DNA from: an uncultured Acetatifactor sp.
GTDB taxonomy: Bacteria; Bacillota; Clostridia; Lachnospirales; Lachnospiraceae
Assembly: GCA_910588225.1 (NCBI GenBank)
Contig: CAJUQT010000091.1
Coordinates: 1-5,546, forward strand
Length of the DNA: 5,546 bases
Reading direction: 5' to 3'
Below are positions 1 to 5,546 of the stretch, piece after piece. The notes below the pieces were generated by a model that was not told the origin of the DNA, ran no database searches, and was given only the letters and a program-made list of their open reading frames with translations. Each line of letters begins with the position of its first letter. Positions within the stretch are counted from its first letter, which is position 1. Position numbers and translations under genes: made by a program.

Positions 1-2
1 TT

Positions 3-1208
3 GAAGAGGGTGGTACCTATAACCTCAGCGAATATGTTGACGGAGCAGACCAGGCCAGGAATCTGAAAGCTTATGTGACGGAGGATGTGCTGGATTACGG
101 GCGCAACGAGAACGGTGAATTGTTCGCTGTCACAGCCAGAAGAGCCAGTGGAGCCATGATGGAGACCTTTATCCGCAAGGACTGGCTGGATGAGCTGAAT
201 ATGGAAATTCCCACTACTGTGGAGGAGTTGCATACGGTACTGAAAGCATTTAAGGATAAGTATCCTGACTGTGTACCCTATTATTCCGCACAGTTTGGTG
301 CTTATGCTCTGGCACCGCTGGCACATTCCTTCCTGGAATCCGCGCCGGATGGAAAGACCTACAACAAGAATTTCTGGAATCTGCTGTATAAGGATGAGGG
401 CGCGGTAGAATATCTTAGATTTCTCAACACATTATACAACGAGGGCCTGGTGGAAGCGGAGTACTATACGGCCGCGGACGGAGAACTTGGGAAGCTGGCG
501 GTAAACGGCCAGGTGGGTGTATACGAGGCAAATGTGAACTATAATGTGGCAACGGACAGAGGCTCATTACTGCAGACCTTAAAAGAAACCGATCCGGATG
601 CAGAGTATGTCTCCATTCCGCCTTTCAAAAATGTGAATGATGGACAGCTCTACAACCCCGGCTATGCTTTGAACGGTATGTCCATCTTCGTTCCAAAGAC
701 AGCAAAAAATGTGGAAGCCTGCATTACTTACCTGGACTGGCTGGCTACCCAGGAAGGAGGATTTACCCTGTATCATGGCTTTGAGGGAGAGCATTTCCAG
801 TATGAAGACGGAGTACCTGTGGTCAAGGATATGGATTACAATGCAAAGGATAAAGACTGGATCTGCAATGATCTGTTCCTGGTAGGAAACAGCGGATACT
901 TTAAGTCAGAAAAGGACTTTATGGAGTCCACAGCCCAGAGCTATGGCGAGTGGAAGCAGTATGTGCTGGACAATTATGTCAATGCCACGGCAGGGACGGT
1001 GAGAAGTCAGACAGTGTGGGTATCTCCTACTCACAGGGAGAATTCTACAGAACTTGGACTGGCCGGGGATGAATATTTGGTGAAATGTATCACCTGCGCA
1101 CCGGGAGAATTTGACGCCAATATCGAAGCCTACCGGGCAGCCTTGAAGGAAGCGGGGGCGGACGATATTCAGAAGGAATATGAGGATTATTACGATTCTT
1201 TTAACTGA
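3..1208 (+). CDS. ABC transporter extracellular solute-binding protein, family 1 (5' partial)
   Basis: This is the C-terminal 401 residues of a sugar-binding protein of an ABC importer, a lipoprotein on the outer face of the cytoplasmic membrane in this family. The frame is open from base 3 with no stop, so the gene begins before the window. The GTG at 75 lies inside continuous coding sequence and has no Shine-Dalgarno; it is not the start. Family-1 hallmarks are visible: FIRKDWLDELNMEIPTTVEE (from about residue 55 of the visible part), a helix EGAVEYLRFLNTLYNEGLV (about 133-151), and NPGYALNGMSIFVPKTAKN followed by YLDWLATQEGG (about 218-253). Relatives such as Bacillus LplA and YtcQ are about 500 residues, so roughly the first 100-150 residues, including the signal peptide, are missing. 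The stop is followed by a terminator. In this family the importer's permease genes usually lie adjacent, here presumably upstream. The ligand is probably an oligosaccharide; which one cannot be told. Confidence 0.93.
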   Translation, partial: EEGGTYNLSEYVDGADQARNLKAYVTEDVLDYGRNENGELFAVTARRASGAMMETFIRKDWLDELNMEIPTTVEELHTVLKAFKDKYPDCVPYYSAQFGAYALAPLAHSFLESAPDGKTYNKNFWNLLYKDEGAVEYLRFLNTLYNEGLVEAEYYTAADGELGKLAVNGQVGVYEANVNYNVATDRGSLLQTLKETDPDAEYVSIPPFKNVNDGQLYNPGYALNGMSIFVPKTAKNVEACITYLDWLATQEGGFTLYHGFEGEHFQYEDGVPVVKDMDYNAKDKDWICNDLFLVGNSGYFKSEKDFMESTAQSYGEWKQYVLDNYVNATAGTVRSQTVWVSPTHRENSTELGLAGDEYLVKCITCAPGEFDANIEAYRAALKEAGADDIQKEYEDYYDSFN

Positions 1209-1270
1209 GACGGAGAATTCTGTTCGGTGAGAAGGAGCTCAGATATAAAGAAATCATTTTGAGTGTGAAA

Positions 1271-1323
1271 GGAGACTGTTGTGCAGGTGGCAATGAGATC
1301 TGTGCAGCAGTCTCTGATTTTTT
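1271..1323 (+). terminator. Rho-independent terminator after the solute-binding protein gene
   Basis: A 16-pair stem joins 1271-1286 (GGAGACTGTTGTGCAG) to 1300-1315 (CTGTGCAGCAGTCTCT) around a 13-base loop, followed after GA by six Ts (1318-1323). Four of the 16 pairs are G.U wobbles and the rest are Watson-Crick, so the stem forms fully only in the + strand RNA; the opposite strand would carry A.C mismatches. The position, 62 bases after the binding-protein stop, fits termination of the transporter transcript. It may be leaky and set the ratio of binding protein to the hydrolase downstream. Confidence 0.75.
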
Positions 1324-1348
1324 CAATTGATTTATATATGGCTTATAG
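1320..1348 (+). promoter_or_regulatory. Weak candidate promoter before the glycoside hydrolase gene
   Basis: TTTTCA (1320-1325) and TTATAG (1343-1348) are 17 bases apart and resemble sigma-A boxes. The predicted start point, near 1355, would fall in the ribosome binding site of the hydrolase gene and leave almost no leader, which counts against it. The short region between the terminator and the gene (1324-1366) is AT-rich and shows no better candidate, so the hydrolase may instead be expressed by readthrough of the terminator. Confidence 0.2.
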
Positions 1349-1354
1349 CGTACA

Positions 1355-1360
1355 GAGGAG
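1355..1360 (+). promoter_or_regulatory. Ribosome binding site of the glycoside hydrolase gene
   Basis: GAGGAG sits six bases before the ATG at 1367. This fixes the start of the hydrolase, because no other in-frame start with a comparable site lies nearby. Confidence 0.8.
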
Positions 1361-1366
1361 TATAAA

Positions 1367-3937
1367 ATGGAAAGAAAAAATTACTGTTTTCCTTTTTTCT
1401 GGCTGCGGCAGGGAAGAAGGCAGGAACTGCCAGGCCGGATACAGGAGGTATATGAAAGCGGATGCAGGGCTTTTTGCGTAGAATCCAGGACACATGAGGA
1501 TTTCTGCGGGCCGGAGTGGTGGAAGGACCTGGAGGTGATTTTGGAGGAAGCCGGGAAGCGGGGGATGAAGGTATGGATTCTGGATGACAGGCATTTTCCT
1601 ACAGGATATGCCAACGGAGTGTTGGAGGAAGGCGGGGAAACAACTGACAGTGACAGACGCTGGTTCCTGCGGGAACACCATGTGGATGTAGCGGGTCCTG
1701 CCCGGGAGACTGCGGTGTTGTGGCCGGGGTTGGAACCGGGGGAGAATGTGCTGGCAGCAGTGGCTTACCGCAGAGCAGGAAGAGGGGAGGAGCTGTCCGG
1801 AAGGGGGATAGATCTGACTGCGAATGGGGAAGGAGGATTCCTCTACTGGGATGTTCCGGAAGGGTATTACAGGATATTTTTCCTGATCAGGACCTTTCGG
1901 GGGAGACTTCCGGAACAGGCAGCTTATATCAGCGGATTGACCGGGAGTTCCGTGAAAAGACTGATTCAGGCGGTATATGAGCCGCATTATATGCATCTTT
2001 CCCGATATTTCGGAACGGTTCTGGAAGGCTTCTTCTCGGACGAGCCAGGGTTGTACAGTCAGCAGACAGGGCACTGGGGAGAAGACGCGGGACAGTATTA
2101 CCGGACCCTGGGACAGCCGGGACTGGCACTTCCCTGGACGGAAGAGCTGCTCTTTGTAATGCCAAAACGGCTGGAGGAGGAAGGGATACCTTCCGGTAAG
2201 GGAGAGATATATGGTCTGCTGCCACTACTCTGGTATCCCCATCGGGAGCTGGCTCCACAGGTCAGGCTTGCCTACATGGACGGGGTTACGAGATTGTGGG
2301 AATGTCATTTTTCCGGACAAATCGGGAAATGGTGCCGGGAACATGGGGTGTTGTACACAGGACATCTGATTGAGGATATGGGAGCGCATATGCGCCTGGG
2401 CGCCGGTGCGGGACACTATTTCAGAGCTTTGTCAGGCCAGGATATCAGCGGGGTTGACATTGTGCTGCAACAGGTCCTGCCCGGGTTCGCAGGATATGAT
2501 GCCGCCTCCATTGTGGCCGGCGGTGTGGCCGGCAGCGAATTTTTCCACTATGTGCTGCCAAAGCTGGCTGTTTCCCTGGCCAGGATGGAGTCGGAGATGC
2601 AAGGCAGGGCTATGTGCGAGGTATTCGGAGCTTATGGCTGGGCGGAAGGGGCCGATTGCATGAAATGGCTGATGGACTTCCTGCTGGTCAGGGGAATCAA
2701 CCGCTTTGTGCCTCATGCTTTCTCAGACCGTTATCCGGATCCCGACTGTCCGCCCCATTTCGGTGCTATGGGAAATGACCCGCAGTTTCCGGGTTTTTCC
2801 AGCGTGATTCGTTATGTAAACCAGGTCTGTCATATACTGGAGGGAACTGACCTGCAGGCGGCAGGGGCCATACTCTACCCGGCGGAAGGGGAGTGGATGA
2901 GTACTCCACGATATTGCACCCCGGACAGAATTGCCCGGGAGTTGTACGATGCCCATGTGGATTTTGATATCCTGTCTCTGGACTACCTGGAGCAGGGGCA
3001 GATCCGGGAAGGGAAACTGGAGGTGAATGGATATGAACATACCTTTCTGGCAGTTCCTTATGCAGAGCAGTATCCAAAGAGGCTGTATCAGATACTTCGC
3101 AGAATGGAAAGTCAGGGGCTGACGGTATTCTGGCAGGACAGGCCGGAGGCTTTCGATAAATTTTCAGAGGGGTTGATTCGGGAAATACGAGACAGAAAGC
3201 TGGCCTGGCAGTATGGAAACGTACCTGCGGGATTGCGGATTGGATGGTTTCAAAAAGGAAGCGCCAACTGGTTCATGCTGTTCTGGGAGGAGATCGGGGA
3301 GCCCTGTGACTGTGTGGTGGAGCTGCCCTGTGATGGAGCTTTTCTTCGAATCGACCTGATGGGAGAAAAAGTGACCAGAGGGGAGGCAGTGGAGGGAAAA
3401 GTGCATGTCAGCCTTACACCGTACCAGTCGTGCCTGATTGGATTTGATGATTTTTCGGAAAAATACTCAGCGGGAGCAGGCGCAGAGGATCGCTGGGAAG
3501 AGGTTACGATTCCAGACCTTTTGTGGGAGATTGGACTGAAAGAACAGGGACTGGAGAAGGACTACCGAATAGTGAGGGAGGATTCCACGCTGTTTGCCAT
3601 CACCGGCAGAAAGGGCTGGCCCCGGTTTTCCGGGAATATCCGCTATCGTACATGCCTGAAGCTGGAGGCTCCGGGAGAGTGGGGAATCGATCTGGGAGAT
3701 GTGGGTGTCACAGCAAGGCTCAAGGTAAACGGCAGGGAGCTCGGCATACGGATCTGTTCGCCCTACCGGTGGGAGATCTCGGAAGCGGTCATTGCGGGAG
3801 AGAACTTTTTGGAAATCGAGGTGGCCAACTCGTTAGTGCATCGTGTCAGAGATCGCTTTTCGGAGTACATGCAGATACGACCCGGTGGTTTGCTGGGGCC
3901 GGTGCGGGTGTTTAAAATTGTTCCTGGTTCACAGTGA
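1367..3937 (+). CDS. Cytoplasmic glycoside hydrolase, GH106-like with C-terminal jelly-roll domain
   Basis: This 856-residue protein probably hydrolyses a glycosidic bond in an imported oligosaccharide. It has no signal peptide or membrane segment, so it should act in the cytoplasm. Residues 8-84 look like the first strands of a TIM barrel: FPFFWLRQG, SGCRAFCVESRTH and RGMKVWILDDRHFPTGYANG. Residues about 100-180 look like a beta-rich insertion (LYWDVPEGYYRIFF). The barrel resumes at about 195-453 with FFSDEPGLY (Asp225, Glu226), TGHLIED (331-337) and CEVFGAYGW (Glu418). Glu226 and Glu418 are the best catalytic candidates by position and local sequence; this is inference. Residues about 490-690 form an alpha/beta region (AILYPAEGEW, FLAVPYAEQYP), and about 750-850 resembles the galactose-binding-like jelly roll found at the end of GH106 and GH2-type enzymes. 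The reading frame is intact. The family resembles GH106 alpha-L-rhamnosidases only distantly, so rhamnosidase activity is a guess. It lies between a sugar-binding protein and a sugar-type regulator. Confidence 0.82.
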   Translation: MERKNYCFPFFWLRQGRRQELPGRIQEVYESGCRAFCVESRTHEDFCGPEWWKDLEVILEEAGKRGMKVWILDDRHFPTGYANGVLEEGGETTDSDRRWFLREHHVDVAGPARETAVLWPGLEPGENVLAAVAYRRAGRGEELSGRGIDLTANGEGGFLYWDVPEGYYRIFFLIRTFRGRLPEQAAYISGLTGSSVKRLIQAVYEPHYMHLSRYFGTVLEGFFSDEPGLYSQQTGHWGEDAGQYYRTLGQPGLALPWTEELLFVMPKRLEEEGIPSGKGEIYGLLPLLWYPHRELAPQVRLAYMDGVTRLWECHFSGQIGKWCREHGVLYTGHLIEDMGAHMRLGAGAGHYFRALSGQDISGVDIVLQQVLPGFAGYDAASIVAGGVAGSEFFHYVLPKLAVSLARMESEMQGRAMCEVFGAYGWAEGADCMKWLMDFLLVRGINRFVPHAFSDRYPDPDCPPHFGAMGNDPQFPGFSSVIRYVNQVCHILEGTDLQAAGAILYPAEGEWMSTPRYCTPDRIARELYDAHVDFDILSLDYLEQGQIREGKLEVNGYEHTFLAVPYAEQYPKRLYQILRRMESQGLTVFWQDRPEAFDKFSEGLIREIRDRKLAWQYGNVPAGLRIGWFQKGSANWFMLFWEEIGEPCDCVVELPCDGAFLRIDLMGEKVTRGEAVEGKVHVSLTPYQSCLIGFDDFSEKYSAGAGAEDRWEEVTIPDLLWEIGLKEQGLEKDYRIVREDSTLFAITGRKGWPRFSGNIRYRTCLKLEAPGEWGIDLGDVGVTARLKVNGRELGIRICSPYRWEISEAVIAGENFLEIEVANSLVHRVRDRFSEYMQIRPGGLLGPVRVFKIVPGSQ

Positions 3938-3957
3938 AGACAAACCTTTCCGGCATC

Positions 3958-3986
3958 TTTACAAAAGGTGAAAATAATAGTATACT
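3958..3986 (+). promoter_or_regulatory. Strong sigma-A-type promoter upstream of the regulator
   Basis: TTTACA (3958-3963) and TATACT (3981-3986) are separated by exactly 17 bases, each one base away from the consensus TTGACA and TATAAT. The spacer end is AT-rich (AAAATAATAG). Transcription would start near 3993, after the hydrolase gene, giving the regulator its own promoter. A short inverted repeat, ACCTTT (3944-3949) and AAAGGT (3964-3969), flanks the -35 box and could be an operator, though it may be chance. Confidence 0.6.
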
Positions 3987-4189
3987 TTGAACAAATTTCG
4001 AGAACAAAACTGATTGAGGGGAAACAGCTGGCTTGCAGGCAGGGTACTGCTGCTCAGCGGGAGATGGCAGAGGAAATTCTGAAAATTGTAAGGGACAACT
4101 GGGAAAGCTTAGCTGTGAAGTACAGCATTCCCCGTGGCAGGATGGAAGACATGCGCCCTGTATTCAGTGCCTGTTACGAACATCTGTAG
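3968..4189 (+). pseudogene. Possible remnant of a HipA-family gene (C-terminal end only)
   Basis: An open frame runs to a TAG at 4187-4189 and encodes up to 73 residues from a GTG at 3968. Its last part, ILKIVRDNWESLAVKYSIPR followed by a helix-like RMEDMRPVF stretch, resembles from memory the C-terminal helices of HipA-like kinase toxins, where a Trp-x-x-x-Ala helix precedes the end. None of the kinase core is present. The codons (many CTG, GAA, AGG) look like those of neighbouring genes, whereas the other frames here look random. No ribosome binding site precedes the GTG, and the promoter at 3958-3986 overlaps it; the ATG at 4064 has a purine run (GGGAG) directly abutting it, too close to be a normal site. 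It is therefore more likely a leftover 3' end than an expressed gene. It could also be a short unrecognised peptide or a leader ORF for the regulator. Confidence 0.3.
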
Positions 4190-4226
4190 CCGCCATGGTC
4201 ATACAGAACAGACTGACAGATTCCAT

Positions 4227-4235
4227 GGAGAGGAG
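4227..4235 (+). promoter_or_regulatory. Ribosome binding site that decides the regulator start
   Basis: GGAGAGGAG ends seven bases before the ATG at 4243, the normal spacing. The same site is only one base from the ATG at 4237. The in-frame ATGs at 4195 and 4225 have no comparable site upstream. This favours 4243 as the start. Confidence 0.65.
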
Positions 4236-4242
4236 CATGTAT

Positions 4243-5532
4243 ATGCCGTGGAAAGGGAATAGCAGACGACTGGATTTCGGGAAGAGATGGCAGAACGGGC
4301 AGTCATCAGATAAAAATGTACTGCGCAATATTATATTTTCTTATCTGCTGATTATGGTAGTGATTGTCGGTATCTGGATTGTGTCCATGCGGCAGATGTC
4401 CCGGGTGATTGCATCTCAGAACGAAATCATCTATAAAAATGTACTGGAAGTACTGTCCATGAGTATGGACAAGGATCTGGCGATTATGGAGAGAACGGCA
4501 TTGAGTATTGCGCTGTCTAAGGAATCCAAACAGCTGCTGTCCTCCTGGAAGGAAGAACGGGGCAATATCCTGCAGATCAGGAGCCTGAAGGAAAGCATGG
4601 CCAGCGCCATGGCCAACCAGAGTGTAATTACCAACTGCTTTGTCTATATGCGGAATAAGGATTATTGCATCGCGTACAACACATCCGGCCCTACACTTAC
4701 GTATTACCGGACTTACATTGCCGGGCTGGGAGCGGAATATGAGGAATGGGTGCAGTGGATGGACGGGATGGAACGCAACGGCTATTACCTCCTGGAGACA
4801 GAAGGAGAACAACATATCTATTATGTGTATCTGATGCCCCTGAACAGCTTTCGAAGGGAGGCAATCATTTTCCTGGAAATGTCCAGGCAGGGGATACATG
4901 AGCGTCTGAAGCGCCTGAAAGAATCCCCGGACACACATTATGAACTGATTACTTCTAATGGCGTTTCCATTCTGGGTGAGAGTGACGGGGAGGAGGACTG
5001 TCAGGTCATAGAGCTGATCTCCGGGGAATCCGGGTGGACTTACCGCAGCTATGTCCAGAACCGTCAGTTCGACAGATATCTGTCAGACTCCACCAGGCTT
5101 ATGCTTCTGGGGATTATCGGTATTACGGTCATCTGTGCGGCCGCACTGCTTATCTCTTTTAAGGCAAACTATCTGCCATTAAAGAAAATCATCAACAGTT
5201 TGGAGATGTCCATGGACAGACCTAAGGGTAAGACCGGTGAATATCGGTATGTGTGGGATTCTTTTGAACATTTGCTTCTGACCCAGAAGAAGAATCAGGG
5301 GGAACTGGAGGCAAACCGCAGGAAGCTGAAAACCGTGTATCTCCAATATTTGCTCAGCGGCAGATGCAGGCCGGAGAATATACATACCAATGACCTGAAG
5401 CTTTTTAATCTTGACTTTCTGGAGAACGGTTTCCGGGTGCTGGCATTTGTACTGACCTCCGAGGAGGATGCGGAGAAGAGCGGTTATATTTTCATAACTT
5501 CTCGGAATCTCAATGAATGTGATTCTAACTGA
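4243..5532 (+). CDS. Membrane-anchored AraC-type regulator, sensor half only (truncated, no DNA-binding domain)
   Basis: From ATG 4243 the frame gives 429 residues. A basic N-terminus is followed by a membrane segment at about 28-48 (NIIFSYLLIMVVIVGIWIVS), an extracytoplasmic domain at about 49-284 of Cache-like character, and a second membrane segment at about 286-306 (LMLLGIIGITVICAAALLIS). The cytoplasmic part then has YLPLKKIINSLEMSM, a charged possible coiled coil (348-363) and TVYLQYLLSGR. This is the layout of YesS/YtdP-type one-component regulators, which are about 750-770 residues long and end in an AraC helix-turn-helix. Here the frame stops at 429 with no helix-turn-helix. The last 15 or so residues (ITSRNLNECDSN) lie in unusually AT-rich DNA. 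The gene is therefore probably interrupted by an insertion, or the window end is a misassembly or frameshift. In relatives such proteins control sugar transport and degradation genes next door. Starts at 4195, 4225 or 4237 remain possible; sequence upstream of 4195 in this frame (from 4033) is Cys-rich and not protein-like. Confidence 0.75.
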   Translation: MPWKGNSRRLDFGKRWQNGQSSDKNVLRNIIFSYLLIMVVIVGIWIVSMRQMSRVIASQNEIIYKNVLEVLSMSMDKDLAIMERTALSIALSKESKQLLSSWKEERGNILQIRSLKESMASAMANQSVITNCFVYMRNKDYCIAYNTSGPTLTYYRTYIAGLGAEYEEWVQWMDGMERNGYYLLETEGEQHIYYVYLMPLNSFRREAIIFLEMSRQGIHERLKRLKESPDTHYELITSNGVSILGESDGEEDCQVIELISGESGWTYRSYVQNRQFDRYLSDSTRLMLLGIIGITVICAAALLISFKANYLPLKKIINSLEMSMDRPKGKTGEYRYVWDSFEHLLLTQKKNQGELEANRRKLKTVYLQYLLSGRCRPENIHTNDLKLFNLDFLENGFRVLAFVLTSEEDAEKSGYIFITSRNLNECDSN

Positions 5533-5546
5533 AAATTGACAACTGA
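5484..5546. other. AT-rich window end, possible insertion junction
   Basis: The last 63 bases contain 18 G or C (about 29%), against about 49% in the preceding 143 bases. The switch falls where the regulator's sequence stops looking like its family. A TTGACA at 5536-5541, resembling an outward -35 box, and two copies of AACTGA (5527-5532 and 5541-5546) lie in it. Mobile-element ends can look like this, but too little is present to name one. Confidence 0.35.

Larger units (their letters stand above)
3938..4242 (+). other. Intergenic region and regulator leader
   Basis: This 305-base gap separates the hydrolase stop from the likely regulator start. It contains a strong promoter near its left end, a possible HipA-like remnant across its middle (stop at 4189), and a 53-base spacer carrying the regulator's ribosome binding site. 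No convincing intrinsic terminator follows the hydrolase. If the promoter is used, the regulator transcript would carry an untranslated leader of roughly 250 bases. I recognised no riboswitch, T-box or other conserved RNA fold in it. Confidence 0.6.

Noticed and set aside
75..77. GTG as the start of the solute-binding protein
   Set aside because: The frame is open and protein-like upstream to base 3 and there is no ribosome binding site; the gene continues beyond the window's left edge.
1209..1366. CcpA-type catabolite repression site
   Set aside because: No stretch fits the palindromic TGnAAnCGnnnnCn pattern well in this gap or in the one after the hydrolase.
1281..1481. Small + strand reading frame of 66 codons
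   Set aside because: It runs through the terminator hairpin and into the hydrolase gene in another frame, with no ribosome binding site.
1343..2074. Long minus-strand reading frame of 243 codons
   Set aside because: It lies inside the hydrolase gene; its Pro/Ser/His-rich translation is the mirror of a purine-rich coding strand and resembles no protein family.
3523..3915. + strand reading frame of 130 codons within the hydrolase
   Set aside because: It is a shifted frame inside the intact jelly-roll region, Gly/Arg-rich, with no independent support.
4033..4194. Upstream extension of the regulator to ATG 4033
   Set aside because: The added residues are Cys/Gly-rich and unlike protein, no ribosome binding site is present, and the overlapping frame has better coding character.
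4306..4938. Minus-strand reading frame of 210 codons
   Set aside because: It lies antisense to the regulator's membrane and sensor region, is His-rich and has no family features.
1..5546. CRISPR arrays, tRNA or rRNA genes, defence systems
   Set aside because: No regularly spaced repeats, cloverleaf sequences or defence-gene motifs were seen on either strand.

Overview
The window reads as a piece of a Gram-positive (Firmicutes) carbohydrate-utilisation locus, most likely from a gut-type member of the Lachnospiraceae or a close relative. The evidence is the purine-rich sense strand with strong GGAGG-type ribosome binding sites, mid-range GC content, and the gene set: a family-1 sugar-binding protein, a signal-less glycoside hydrolase and a membrane-anchored regulator of the YesS/YtdP kind. 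Species cannot be told from the sequence. All supported genes are on the + strand.

Layout. Positions 1-1208 hold the C-terminal 401 codons of an ABC-importer solute-binding protein; its N-terminus lies before the window. A G.U-rich but convincing intrinsic terminator (1271-1323) follows. Positions 1367-3937 encode an intact 856-residue cytoplasmic glycoside hydrolase with a TIM-barrel-like N-terminal half, a middle alpha/beta region and a C-terminal jelly-roll domain; it is distantly GH106-like. The 305-base gap 3938-4242 holds a near-consensus sigma-A promoter (TTTACA, 17 bases, TATACT) and an open frame of coding character, ending at 4189, whose end resembles the C-terminus of HipA-family proteins and which may be a gene remnant. 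Positions 4243-5532 encode the sensor half of a membrane regulator (TM, extracytoplasmic domain, TM, cytoplasmic linker), but the frame stops without the expected AraC-type DNA-binding domain.

How the genes would work together (inference): the lipoprotein-type binding protein delivers a plant or host oligosaccharide to an importer whose permeases are not in the window, the cytoplasmic hydrolase cleaves it, and the membrane regulator senses the sugar or its import and controls the locus. The substrate is not determinable here.

The most notable points are the hydrolase, which appears to lack a well-characterised family; the abrupt AT-rich stretch (about 29% GC from 5484, against about 49% in the preceding 143 bases) that coincides with premature termination of the regulator; and the possible HipA remnant in the regulator's leader. 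No CRISPR array, tRNA, rRNA or complete mobile element was seen.
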